Source of the DNA: HyVt-560 sp964577195
Lineage (GTDB): Bacteria > Pseudomonadota > Gammaproteobacteria > UWMA-0217
DNA: 16,620 nt
Reading direction: 5' to 3'
Assembly (NCBI GenBank): GCA_964577195.1
Contig: CAZNYF010000053.1
Location: 1 to 16,620 of the forward strand
Shown: positions 6,623-14,794 of the stretch, piece after piece
Layout of the letters: every line of letters begins with the position of its first letter
How positions within the stretch are numbered: the first letter of the stretch is position 1
The notes under the pieces: generated by a model
Told to the model about the DNA's origin: nothing
Seen by the model: only the letters and a program-made list of their open reading frames with translations
The model's database searches: none
Translations under genes and position numbers: made by a program

Positions 6623-6644
6623 TTTGGCATAAGGATATGCCGAA
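6623..6644 (+). other. Stem-loop with AGGA loop ahead of flgG
   Basis: TTTGGCATA (6623-6631) pairs with TATGCCGAA (6636-6644), giving nine pairs with one G-U wobble and a four-base loop AGGA. It lies about 25 bases before the flgG start, just upstream of the real ribosome site (AAGGAA at 6656-6661). It could be a 5' stabiliser of a processed flgG message. No T-run follows, so it is not a terminator. Confidence 0.5.
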
Positions 6645-6668
6645 AAATAACTGATAAGGAAATAGACC

Positions 6669-7454
6669 ATGAACAGAGCACTATGGAGCGCCAAAACCGG
6701 CCTGGATGCACAGCAAACAAGAATGGCGGTAATTTCAAACAACCTCGCCAACGCCAACACCAATGGTTTCAAACGCGACCGAGCTGTATTTGAAGACCTT
6801 GTTTACCAAAACATTCGTCAGGTTGGCGCGCAATCGTCGCAAGATACACAACTCCCATCTGGATTAAATATAGGTACCGGTGTCCGCGTCGTCGCTACCG
6901 AGAAACTCTTTACTCAAGGTGGCTTAACACAAACCGAAAACTCTTTGGATGTTGCGATTCAAGGCCGTGGTTTTTTTGAAATACTCATGCCCGACGGCGG
7001 CACTGCCTACACACGTGATGGTGCATTTAATTTAAATTCTCAGGGACAAATTGTAAATTCCTCTGGCTTTGCTTTACAGCCAGGATTGACCGTACCTGAA
7101 AATTCTCAAAGTATTACCATTGCAGTTGATGGCACTGTCTCAGCAAGTATTGCTGGCACCACCGCACCCACTCAAATTGGCACTTTGCAAGTGGTCGACT
7201 TTATTAATCCTACAGGTCTGCAAGCGCTGGGCGGAAATCTGTTTGAAGAGACAGCAGCCAGTGGTGGGCCTCAGGCAGGAACACCAGGACAATCCGGTTT
7301 AGGTGGACTACTTCAGGGTTCATTAGAAACATCCAATGTCAATGTCGTGGAAGAGCTGGTCAGCATGATTGAAACCCAACGTGCTTATGAGCTGAATTCT
7401 AAAGCCATATCGACCACGGATGACATGTTGCAGTACGTTAACAACAACCTCTAA
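6669..7454 (+). CDS. flgG: Flagellar distal rod protein FlgG
   Basis: FlgG forms the long distal rod that passes through the P- and L-rings. The 261-residue protein is of standard length. Residues 22-36 carry ISNNLANANTNGFKR, and residues 46-63 (YQNIRQVGAQSSQDTQLP) match the FlgG-specific segment that distinguishes the straight rod from the hook protein. It continues with TQTENSLDVAIQGRGFFEI and YTRDGAFNLNSQGQIVN, and ends with the C-terminal helix SNVNVVEELVSMIETQRAYE, NSKAISTTDDMLQYVNNNL. The start ATG has AAGGAA at good spacing. flgH begins 8 bp after its stop. Confidence 0.98.
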   Translation: MNRALWSAKTGLDAQQTRMAVISNNLANANTNGFKRDRAVFEDLVYQNIRQVGAQSSQDTQLPSGLNIGTGVRVVATEKLFTQGGLTQTENSLDVAIQGRGFFEILMPDGGTAYTRDGAFNLNSQGQIVNSSGFALQPGLTVPENSQSITIAVDGTVSASIAGTTAPTQIGTLQVVDFINPTGLQALGGNLFEETAASGGPQAGTPGQSGLGGLLQGSLETSNVNVVEELVSMIETQRAYELNSKAISTTDDMLQYVNNNL

Positions 7455-7462
7455 TACTGTTC

Positions 7463-8179
7463 ATGAATATTGATTTAAAAAATAGTGTGGCGATATCAAA
7501 AATTGTAATCGTCTTTACGGCGGCATCAATCAGTAGCGGCTGTGTCGTCTATAACCAGCCATTACGCGATCCCAGTTATATTCCGCCAGTTCCTCAAGTT
7601 GCGCCGCCGCCCACCTCTTCAGAGCAAGCGGCAACAGGCTCTATTTACAACACTAGCACCAGTCGTTTTTTATTCGAAGACTTTCGTGCGCGACGTGTTG
7701 GAGATATTGTTACGGTGTTGCTCGAAGAAAAAACAGCGGCTACAAAAACAGCCAGTACTGAAACATCAAAAAGCTCGAATGTCGCCATGTCAGGGCCAAA
7801 ATTATTCGGTCGCGGCATTACTTCAAGTGGCGCAAAAATACTCGAGGCGGAAGCCAACGGCAGCGTCGGCTTTAGTGGTGAAGGTGGTAGTAATCAAAGC
7901 AACAGCCTTAAAGGCAGCATCACCGTACACATTGTACAAGTGTTGCCCAACGGGAATCTGCGCGTTCGTGGTGAAAAACTTCTAACCTTAAATCAGGGTT
8001 CAGAAATTGTAAGGATTTCTGGCATTATTCGACCCCAGGATATTTCCTATAAAAACTCAATTGCTTCTCACAAAATGGCAAATACTCAAATTACCTACAA
8101 AGGTAAAGGCATGATAGCTGATAGCAATAAATCCGGCTGGCTAACCCGGTTCTTTAACAGCAGTGCATGGCCATATTAA
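7463..8179 (+). CDS. flgH: Flagellar L-ring lipoprotein FlgH
   Basis: FlgH forms the L-ring in the outer membrane. The 238-residue precursor has an N-terminal hydrophobic stretch ending ISSGC with Cys at residue 27, the probable lipidated residue; Ser rather than Leu at -3 makes the lipobox non-ideal. Family segments follow: GSIYNTSTSRFLFEDFRARR, VGDIVTVLLEEKTAATKTAS, SITVHIVQVLPNGNLRVRGE and IVRISGIIRPQDISYKNSIA, then the FNSSAWPY end. Length agrees with the family (about 230). No clear Shine-Dalgarno precedes the ATG, and flgG's stop is only 8 bp away, so translational coupling is likely. flgI follows after 51 bp. Confidence 0.97.
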   Translation: MNIDLKNSVAISKIVIVFTAASISSGCVVYNQPLRDPSYIPPVPQVAPPPTSSEQAATGSIYNTSTSRFLFEDFRARRVGDIVTVLLEEKTAATKTASTETSKSSNVAMSGPKLFGRGITSSGAKILEAEANGSVGFSGEGGSNQSNSLKGSITVHIVQVLPNGNLRVRGEKLLTLNQGSEIVRISGIIRPQDISYKNSIASHKMANTQITYKGKGMIADSNKSGWLTRFFNSSAWPY

Positions 8180-8230
8180 ATCTAAACAAAAATACCCTTA
8201 AAAAACATACGAATCACTCAGGATAAAATA

Positions 8231-9343
8231 ATGAATCGAAATGGAATTCTTTTTACAGTCTTATTATTCTTGGTTTCTGGATTTATTCAGTCAGCTTTTG
8301 CCGAAAGAATTAAAGACATGGCTTCTATTGCAGGCGTGCGTGACAACCAACTACTCGGCTATGGCCTGGTTGTGGGCCTTGATGGTACCGGCGATAAAAC
8401 CGCGCAGACACCTTTCACACTGCAAAGCTTAAAAAGTATGTTGGCGCAATATGGTGTCACCATCCCTCCCAATGTGACCCCATCCGTTAAAAACATCGCT
8501 GCGGTATCCATACAAGCAGTACTGCCCCCATTCACCAAACCTGGTCAGACCATCGATATCACGGTCGCATCACTGGGCAATGCCAAAAGTCTTCGCGGAG
8601 GCAGCTTACTCATGTCGCCATTAAAAGGTGCTGATGGCAAAGTGTATGCTGTTGCTCAGGGCGAATTAGTTGTCGGTGGTCTTGGTGTCGAAGGTAGCGA
8701 TGGTTCAAGTATCGTGATTAACGTGCCTAGCGTTGGCCGTATTCCTAATGGCGCAATCGTTGAACGAGTCGTAAATAATTCATTCACACAAAATAATGAA
8801 TTAATACTAAATTTACATCAGCCCGATTTCACTACTGCACAAAATCTGGAAAAAACTATCAATGAAAAATTTGGCGCGGGCGCGGCGACAGCCATTGATG
8901 CTGTATCGATAAGAATTTCTGCTCCGGCAACCCCCAGTCAACGCGTCACCTTAATGTCCATGATCGAGAATCTGGAAATTGATCCTGGTGAAGCGGCAGC
9001 AAAAATAATTGTGAATTCTCGTACCGGCACCGTCGTTATAGGTTCGCATGTCACCGTGATGCCTGCCGCTGTCAGCCACGGTAGTTTGACTGTTTCCATT
9101 ACCTCCAATCCCATTGTTAGCCAGCCCGAAGCATTCTCCAAAGGAGAAACCAAAGTGGTGCCGCGTAGCGATATCGCAGTCACGCAAGAATCAAACCGCA
9201 TGTTTAAATTTAATAAAGGCGTCACTCTCAATGAAATTGTCGCGGCAATTAATCGAGTTGGTGCGGCCCCTGGTGATCTTGTTGCAATACTAGAAGCACT
9301 AAAACAAGCCGGTGCACTACGCGCTCAACTGATCATTATCTAG
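8231..9343 (+). CDS. flgI: Flagellar P-ring protein FlgI
   Basis: FlgI forms the P-ring around the rod in the peptidoglycan layer, exported by Sec and assembled with FlgA's help. The 370-residue precursor has a clear signal peptide: NRNG, then a hydrophobic core at residues 6-19, with cleavage expected after SAFA at 24. The mature protein begins ERIKDMASIAGVRDNQLLGY and then GLVVGLDGTGDKT, the best conserved stretch of the family, followed by TPFTLQSLKSMLAQYGV and NVKNIAAVS-type motifs. The C-terminus FNKGVTLNEIVAAINRVGAA then PGDLVAILEALKQAGALRAQ is typical. AGGA precedes the ATG. flgJ begins 20 bp downstream. Confidence 0.98.
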   Translation: MNRNGILFTVLLFLVSGFIQSAFAERIKDMASIAGVRDNQLLGYGLVVGLDGTGDKTAQTPFTLQSLKSMLAQYGVTIPPNVTPSVKNIAAVSIQAVLPPFTKPGQTIDITVASLGNAKSLRGGSLLMSPLKGADGKVYAVAQGELVVGGLGVEGSDGSSIVINVPSVGRIPNGAIVERVVNNSFTQNNELILNLHQPDFTTAQNLEKTINEKFGAGAATAIDAVSIRISAPATPSQRVTLMSMIENLEIDPGEAAAKIIVNSRTGTVVIGSHVTVMPAAVSHGSLTVSITSNPIVSQPEAFSKGETKVVPRSDIAVTQESNRMFKFNKGVTLNEIVAAINRVGAAPGDLVAILEALKQAGALRAQLIII

Positions 9344-9363
9344 ACATCTCTCAGGGAAAAAAC

Positions 9364-10425
9364 GTGAATACTAATCAGACATCAATGGCAGATGTATACA
9401 CAGATTTTAGTGGTTTAAATCGCTTAAAATCTGCAGCTGCAAACAGCAAAGGCGCCGCTGAAAAAGAATCTGTTAATAAAGAAGTCGCCCAGCAGTTTGA
9501 AGCGATGTATTTACAGATGATGCTAAAAAGCATGCGCCAATCCGTGGGGCCAGGCATTATGGATTCTTCACAATCCGAAATGGCACAAGGGCTGTACGAT
9601 CAGCAACTCGCAATTCAGCTTTCTAAACAGGGGGCCATTGGTATTGGTGATTTGGTATTACGACAAATTGAAGGGCCAAAACAAGTAATGCCTGATAAGC
9701 CTGAATTAAAATTTGCACCTAAAATAATTGATGCTGCGCTGGTTACTACAAACTCGCAACCAGAAATTATTAAAACAGCATTAATGTCTCGGGTGGCAGA
9801 ACCCTCAATTCAATTTTATCAACAACCAGCAACGCCAGTATTTTCAAATCAATTCTCGCGGCGCAACGATAAACGCCCGTATGAAACAGCAGTGGTCACA
9901 CCACAGGTAATCCAATCAGCTCAACCTGTGACTGCGCAGCAAGCCTTTATTGCTAAAATTCAACCAGCCGCAGAAGCTGCTGCAACCCAACTCGGTGTAG
10001 CACCAAAAGCGATAATAGCTATCGCCGCGCTTGAAACCGGATGGGGAAAGCACGTAATGAAAACCCGCGATGGTCAAAGCAGTCATAATTTGTTTGGCAT
10101 CAAAGCAGACGCACGCTGGAAAAATGATCATGTATTCGCCAGTACCCTAGAGTTTGAGAATGGCGCAATGCAGCGTAAAAATGAGCCTTTTCGAGTGTAT
10201 GGATCAGCCACCGAGTCAGTCATGGATTTTGCTAGGTTTATTGAACAAAACCCTCGCTACCAAAAGGCACTACTTCATTCTTCCGAGCCAGAAAGATTCA
10301 TCGATGAGATTCATCAAGCGGGTTATGCAACTGATCCCGGTTACGCTCAAAAGGTGAAAGCTGTCATGCAAACAATAGATAATAATACTCAAGATTCGGT
10401 TCAACTCGCCGATACAAGAGAGTGA
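9364..10425 (+). CDS. flgJ: Bifunctional rod-cap protein / peptidoglycan hydrolase FlgJ
   Basis: FlgJ caps the growing rod with its N-terminal domain and cuts peptidoglycan with its C-terminal domain so that the rod can pass. The 353-residue protein has the rod-binding domain at about residues 37-102 (VAQQFEAMYLQMMLKSMRQS, then QGLYDQQLAIQLSKQGAIGI). A Gln/Pro-rich linker spans about 105-195, longer than in Salmonella. A beta-N-acetylglucosaminidase domain follows at about 195-345: IAIAALETGWGKHVM with candidate catalytic Glu at 224, then HNLFGIKADARWKNDHV, FRVYGSATESVMDFARFI and AGYATDPGYAQKVKAV. The start is GTG with AGGGA upstream. As this domain is present, no separate flagellar muramidase is needed. 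A structured 138-bp gap follows. Confidence 0.97.
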   Translation: MNTNQTSMADVYTDFSGLNRLKSAAANSKGAAEKESVNKEVAQQFEAMYLQMMLKSMRQSVGPGIMDSSQSEMAQGLYDQQLAIQLSKQGAIGIGDLVLRQIEGPKQVMPDKPELKFAPKIIDAALVTTNSQPEIIKTALMSRVAEPSIQFYQQPATPVFSNQFSRRNDKRPYETAVVTPQVIQSAQPVTAQQAFIAKIQPAAEAAATQLGVAPKAIIAIAALETGWGKHVMKTRDGQSSHNLFGIKADARWKNDHVFASTLEFENGAMQRKNEPFRVYGSATESVMDFARFIEQNPRYQKALLHSSEPERFIDEIHQAGYATDPGYAQKVKAVMQTIDNNTQDSVQLADTRE

Positions 10426-10436
10426 ACGGATTCAAT

Positions 10437-10468
10437 TCCCGGTGCTGGTAACATTCTGCCTACCGGGA
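10437..10468 (+). other. Hairpin after flgJ
   Basis: TCCCGGT (10437-10443) and ACCGGGA (10462-10468) are perfect 7-bp GC-rich arms around an 18-base loop. They start 12 bases after the flgJ stop. The bases after the stem are A-rich (seven A near 10476-10482), not T-rich, so this is not a plus-strand intrinsic terminator. It may be a message-stabilising or processing hairpin at the end of flgJ. Confidence 0.5.
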
Positions 10469-10482
10469 GACACATAAAAAAA

Positions 10483-10540
10483 GAAACTGCTCAGATAGTA
10501 GTTTCATAAAATTAGCGCTCAGATTAAATATTGAGCAGTT
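10483..10540 (+). promoter_or_regulatory. Competing stem-loops in the flgK leader
   Basis: Two structures share the same left arm. Locally, GAAACTGCT (10483-10491) pairs with AGTAGTTTC (10497-10505), nine pairs with one G-U, loop CAGAT. At longer range, AACTGCTCA (10485-10493) is perfectly complementary to TGAGCAGTT (10532-10540), which ends just upstream of the flgK ribosome site (GGAAGGG at 10550-10556). The two cannot form together. This is a possible control of flgK translation or transcript ends; no ligand or protein is suggested by the sequence itself. Confidence 0.45.
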
Positions 10541-10563
10541 AAGAACTCAGGAAGGGTAACACT

Positions 10564-12435
10564 ATGGGATCTCTGGAAATTGGCAGCGCAGCGCTGAATT
10601 CATTTCGTACTGCGCTGGATGTCACCAGCCAAAATATCGCAAATGCCAACACTGTTGGATACAGCCGCCAGAGAGCGGAGTTAGCCTCAGTCGGCGCAGC
10701 AGACGCTAACAGACTTAATCCCGGTAGTGGCGTACGCGTTACTGATATTCAACGGATCAGCGATGAATTTTTAAGCGGGCAGTCCAGAAATATTGCCTCT
10801 GATTTTGCGCGCCTGGATAGCTTCAGCCAACTGGCTTCACGCATCGACAGTCTGGTAGCAGATGACAACGCAAGCCTCACCCCTGCCCTGCAATCATTTT
10901 TCAACAGTATCGAACAACTGAATACCAACCCCGCTTCGGTCTCAAACCGCACGGTGGTGCTTGGAGAAGCACGTAGTCTGGTTGACCGCTTTAACACACT
11001 GGAGTCTCAATTCAGCTCAATTAATACGGAAGTAAACAGTCGAATTGAAGCTGAAGTTAGTGAAATTAATTCATTGGCAAAAAACATTGCCGAACTAAAC
11101 AATAAAATAGCCGGTGCTGGCTCCAGAGGTGCCCCCAATGAGTTACTCGATAGCCGCAACTTGCAACTCAAAGAATTGGCCAAACATGTTTCTCTGCAAA
11201 CCTATGAACAAAATGGTCAAGTCAACGTTAGAACTTCCAGCGGCATTGAACTTGTCACCGCTGGAGAAACCCGACAGCTCACCGTTGTCAGGAGTACGCT
11301 CGATCCTCAACAATTGGAAATAGCCTCATCACAAGGTGTAATCAGCAATAAAATTCGTGGTGGCGCCATTGGCGGGGTAATGGATTTTCGACGCGAAATG
11401 CTTAATCCGGTACAAAACGAGCTAGGTCGAATCGCCACTGTTTTAGGAGAAACCTTTAATCATCAGCACAGCAATGGCCTTGACTTGAATGGAAAAGCGG
11501 GCATCAATTTTTTTAGTCTCAGCTCACCGGTATCGTCAGCTAACTCAACAAATGCCGGCGACGCAACAATTTCCACAGCCATTACGGATGCAACAAAGCT
11601 AACAGCCTCCGATTATGCTGTTAGCTTTGATGGCAATAATTACACAGTGACGCGTCTTTCAGATCAAACGACAACCACCAGCAACAGCACCAGCATTGCC
11701 CTCGACGGGCTAAATATTGAAATTTCCGGCAACATGCAAAGCGGCGATGAGTTTTTAATTCGTCCTACCTCTGGTGGCGCAAAAAACTTGTCTTTGAACC
11801 TCACCCACCAATCAGAAATTGCCGCAGCCTCACCCTTACGATCTACCGCTTCTCTAAACAACATTAGTAACAGTACGATCTCCAGTCCGGTGATTAACGA
11901 TTTAAATAATCCGGGTTTAACAACACCGGTAGAAATTCGTTTTAGCTCAGAAACTGAATACGAATTATTTGATGCAGGCGCTGCACCTCCCGCTTCTCTG
12001 GGAACAGGCACTCTGACAGCAGATGGCAGCATCGCTTTTAATGGTTGGAGTGTAAAAGTTTCTGGTACAGCAGATGCCAACACGCAATTTACGGTAGAGC
12101 CAAATACCGGAGGTTACGCTGATAACAGCAACGGAAGTTCGCTCGCAGGACTTCAATTTACAAAAACAGTCGAAGGTTTTTCAACTTTTCAGGAAGGTTA
12201 CGGTCAGCTAGTCAACCTAACAGGCCAGCTCACACGTCAAGCCAATATTAGCCGCAATTCCCAAGAAACTTTGCTGAGTGACATTGAAAATAGAGAAGCC
12301 GCCAATTCAGGCGTTAATCTGGATGAAGAAGCGATTAATTTAACGCGCTATCAACAAGCGTATCAAGCAGCCGCTCAGGTCATCAACACATCACAAAACT
12401 TGTTTGACACCATTCTCGGTGTCGTGAGGAGATAA
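10564..12435 (+). CDS. flgK: Flagellar hook-associated protein 1 FlgK
   Basis: FlgK replaces the FlgD cap at the hook tip and forms the first junction zone between hook and filament. The 623-residue protein begins GSLEIGSAALNSFRTALDVT then SQNIANANTVGYSRQRAEL, the family signature, has a long coiled-coil region at about residues 70-180, and ends SGVNLDEEAINLTRYQQAYQ, QVINTSQNLFDTILGVV. It is longer than the enterobacterial protein (about 550), owing to a surface-exposed middle. There, two beta-rich modules of about 55 residues occur at 350-405 and 456-513, sharing an ...F/LNG..I.I.G.....G..F.I.P pattern with each other and with FlgL 221-278. The ribosome site is GGAAGGG. flgL starts 2 bp after the stop. 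A sigma-28 promoter, usual for flgKL elsewhere, is not evident. Confidence 0.97.
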   Translation: MGSLEIGSAALNSFRTALDVTSQNIANANTVGYSRQRAELASVGAADANRLNPGSGVRVTDIQRISDEFLSGQSRNIASDFARLDSFSQLASRIDSLVADDNASLTPALQSFFNSIEQLNTNPASVSNRTVVLGEARSLVDRFNTLESQFSSINTEVNSRIEAEVSEINSLAKNIAELNNKIAGAGSRGAPNELLDSRNLQLKELAKHVSLQTYEQNGQVNVRTSSGIELVTAGETRQLTVVRSTLDPQQLEIASSQGVISNKIRGGAIGGVMDFRREMLNPVQNELGRIATVLGETFNHQHSNGLDLNGKAGINFFSLSSPVSSANSTNAGDATISTAITDATKLTASDYAVSFDGNNYTVTRLSDQTTTTSNSTSIALDGLNIEISGNMQSGDEFLIRPTSGGAKNLSLNLTHQSEIAAASPLRSTASLNNISNSTISSPVINDLNNPGLTTPVEIRFSSETEYELFDAGAAPPASLGTGTLTADGSIAFNGWSVKVSGTADANTQFTVEPNTGGYADNSNGSSLAGLQFTKTVEGFSTFQEGYGQLVNLTGQLTRQANISRNSQETLLSDIENREAANSGVNLDEEAINLTRYQQAYQAAAQVINTSQNLFDTILGVVRR

Positions 12436-12437
12436 TT

Positions 12438-13640
12438 ATGCGTATTAGCAGCTTTTCGGGTCACAAATTTGCAGTATCAGAAATTAACCATAAACAGGTA
12501 GAAATTGCTCGTCTGCAAGCGCAGATCAGTAGTGGAAAACAATTACAACGCCCTTCTGATGCACCTGCCAAAGTCGCAGAAACAGAAAACCTCGACGCAG
12601 CACTGCTGCGGCTTGATCAATTCAATAGTAACAGCATCCAGGTAGAACAAAAACTGGTACAAGAAGAATCTGTGCTAGACAACCTGACCGATACGCTACA
12701 ACGACTAAAGGAACTGGCTATCGCAGCAAACTCCGGTGCAATTAACAACAATAACCTGCAAGCTTATCGAGCAGAAACCGGGCAAATTCAGAACCAGGTA
12801 TTGGATTATGCCAATACTAAAACCGCCAATGGTGAATATTTATTTGGTGGCGGGAAAAGCAGAAATAAACCATTTTCTTCTGTTGGTGGTGCATTTCAAT
12901 ACAATGGCGATCAAACCCAAAACTATATTCAGATCAGTGATTCCAGAAAAGTTTTGAGCGCTGATTCAGGTGACAAAATTTTCCAAAGAATATTAGATGG
13001 TAATGGGAAATTTAGCGCGGCAGCCGATCAATTAAATACCGGATCTGGTGTCATTGGCGGTGACTCAGTCATCGATTCCGGTAGTTTTATTAATGCCAAT
13101 TATTCCATTGAGTTTACATCTGATAATAACTTTAATGTCATTAATACTGATTCTGGTGCCACAGTTCTCGCTGCACAAAGTTTCACTGAAGGTGCTTCCA
13201 TTCAATTTGACGGAATGGAACTCTCTATTCAAGGAAAGCCGGCCGCAGGAGATCAGTTTACGCTTGCACCCAGTCGTCACCAGGACATGCTTTCAATCGT
13301 CAACCAATTCTATTTGGCTTTATCATCCAAACCCGAAAACGATGCTGACAATGCCCGCTATCATCAGGCTATCGATCACGTTCTGGAGAATCTTGATCAT
13401 GCGCTGGAGCACGTCGGCTCGGTTAGAAGTGATCTGGGTTCACGCCTAGGATACATTGATAATACACGTTCAGAAAATGAATCCATCAACATTGTTCTAA
13501 CACAAACGCGATCAAGAATTGAAGACACGGATTTTGCCGAAGCCATCAGTAACTTACAAACTCAAATGACAACCCTAGAAGCAGTCCGTCAAACCTATTC
13601 TAAAATAGGTGCGTTGTCGCTTTTTGATTATTTGAGATAA
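12438..13640 (+). CDS. flgL: Flagellar hook-associated protein 3 FlgL
   Basis: FlgL forms the second junction zone, adjoining flagellin. The 400-residue product resembles flagellin at its ends: N-terminal EINHKQVEIARLQAQISSGK, QLQRPSDAPAKVAETENLDA and the long helix to about residue 120, then ANGEYLFGGGKSRNKPF, and C-terminal RSDLGSRLGYIDNTRSENES with EAISNLQTQMTTLEAVRQTY, ending LSLFDYLR. It is longer than enterobacterial FlgL (about 317) because of a central domain at about 200-285 that includes the module shared with FlgK. The Shine-Dalgarno (AGGAGA) overlaps the last codons of flgK, so the pair is translationally coupled. No terminator follows, and the glycosyltransferase begins 26 bp on. 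Confidence 0.97.
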   Translation: MRISSFSGHKFAVSEINHKQVEIARLQAQISSGKQLQRPSDAPAKVAETENLDAALLRLDQFNSNSIQVEQKLVQEESVLDNLTDTLQRLKELAIAANSGAINNNNLQAYRAETGQIQNQVLDYANTKTANGEYLFGGGKSRNKPFSSVGGAFQYNGDQTQNYIQISDSRKVLSADSGDKIFQRILDGNGKFSAAADQLNTGSGVIGGDSVIDSGSFINANYSIEFTSDNNFNVINTDSGATVLAAQSFTEGASIQFDGMELSIQGKPAAGDQFTLAPSRHQDMLSIVNQFYLALSSKPENDADNARYHQAIDHVLENLDHALEHVGSVRSDLGSRLGYIDNTRSENESINIVLTQTRSRIEDTDFAEAISNLQTQMTTLEAVRQTYSKIGALSLFDYLR

Positions 13641-13666
13641 ACACCACTAACAATAATATAATAATA

Positions 13667-14779
13667 ATGAAAATATCGTTCATTTTACCCGAACATGAAA
13701 TCAGTGGAGGTAACTTAATTGTCTCCTGCTACGCTCGAGAACTACAAAAAAGAGGCCATGAAGTAACACTGATTGCTCCTAAAAAACCACCTGTTCCTAT
13801 GCGAGATCAAGTCAAATCCATTCTAGGATTTAACGGCTGGAATCGAAACCCAAATGACAATATTCATTTCTACACAAACGTTGACTATAAAATCATCACG
13901 CTCAGCAAACACCGAGCTGTGGTTGCTACAGACGTTCCAGATGGCGACGTAGTCATCGCAACCTGGTGGAAGACGGTTAACTGGGTGAACGCGTTACCTG
14001 CAAGCAAAGGAACAAAAATACATTTTATTCAAGGATACGATGCAACTGAGTACAGCGCCCCTAAACTCGTTGATGCAACCTGGAATCTACCATTATATAA
14101 AATAGCGGTATCTCGCTGGCTGGCCGAATTAGGCAAGAAAAAAATGAATGTCACTATTGACCGCATCATTCATAACAGCGTTGAATTAAATACTTTTTAT
14201 TCTCCTAAACGACCTCGCCCAAGCGTACCTACGGTGGGGTTTTTATATTCAGACTATCCCGGCAAAGGCACTGCAACCGTTGTAGAAACTTTACAACAGC
14301 TGAAAAAGAACTCTCCGCAGCTACGTGCTTTTTGTTTTGGCAACCCCTCCCCAGGCAGTGAGATCAATCTTCCTGAGTGGATAGAATTTTTCCATCAACC
14401 ACCGCAAGATAAAATCAGAGAAATTTACACCCATTGCAATGTCTGGTTTTATGCCAGTGAACAAGATGGTTTTGGCCTGACACCGCTGGAGGCAATGGCC
14501 TGTCGTTGCCCGGTGGTCACAACCGACGTTGGCGCAATGCCCGAGCTAATCAAGAATGGGGAAAACGGCTATCTGATACCGGTTGGAGATGTTAGATCAA
14601 TGATCAACCGACTGACGTCTATACTGAGCTGTTCAGACGAACAATGGCAGTCTATGTCAGACAATGCGTTCGATACCGCATCCCGGTATACATGGGAAGA
14701 TGCCACTAATTTATTCGAACAATCACTCGATGATGCAATTTCTATTGAAGCTCTTCGGCAAGATGATATCGCCGCTTAA
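13667..14779 (+). CDS. GT4-type glycosyltransferase, possibly for flagellin or surface glycan
   Basis: This 370-residue soluble protein is a retaining glycosyltransferase of the GT-B fold, family 4 type, that would move a sugar from a nucleotide donor. The N-terminal Rossmann domain starts MKISFILPEHEISGGNLIVS with a Gly-Gly acceptor loop and YARELQKRGHEVTLIAP. The donor-side domain carries YPGKGTATVVETLQQLKK and the signature region ASEQDGFGLTPLEAMACRCP followed by VVTTDVGAMPELI. In the usual E-x7-E pair the first Glu is replaced by Asp (D267) while the second (E275) stays. There is no signal peptide or membrane segment. It starts 26 bp after flgL without a clear ribosome site or promoter, so it is probably read through from flgKL. 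That place is used for flagellin glycosylation genes in some Pseudomonas strains, which suggests but does not prove such a role; a role with the converging polysaccharide gene is the alternative. Confidence 0.85.
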   Translation: MKISFILPEHEISGGNLIVSCYARELQKRGHEVTLIAPKKPPVPMRDQVKSILGFNGWNRNPNDNIHFYTNVDYKIITLSKHRAVVATDVPDGDVVIATWWKTVNWVNALPASKGTKIHFIQGYDATEYSAPKLVDATWNLPLYKIAVSRWLAELGKKKMNVTIDRIIHNSVELNTFYSPKRPRPSVPTVGFLYSDYPGKGTATVVETLQQLKKNSPQLRAFCFGNPSPGSEINLPEWIEFFHQPPQDKIREIYTHCNVWFYASEQDGFGLTPLEAMACRCPVVTTDVGAMPELIKNGENGYLIPVGDVRSMINRLTSILSCSDEQWQSMSDNAFDTASRYTWEDATNLFEQSLDDAISIEALRQDDIAA

Positions 14780-14794
14780 TTCATTACCAAGAAA

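Noticed and set aside
6617..6648. GCCGAAAA ahead of flgG as a sigma-28 -10 box
   Set aside because: No TAAA-like element lies 15 bases upstream, and the bases are explained by the stem-loop at 6623-6644.
10475..10498. Possible sigma-28 promoter for flgK (TAAA ... CAGATA)
   Set aside because: Only five of eight -10 positions match GCCGATAA, and the spacer to TAAA is 12 instead of 15 bases.
11664..12083. A 139-codon open frame antisense to flgK
   Set aside because: It lies wholly opposite the surface-domain part of flgK, with no ribosome site or recognisable protein features; long antisense frames are expected in coding DNA.
14780..14794. Bidirectional terminator between the two convergent genes
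   Set aside because: The 15-bp gap has no inverted repeat or T run.
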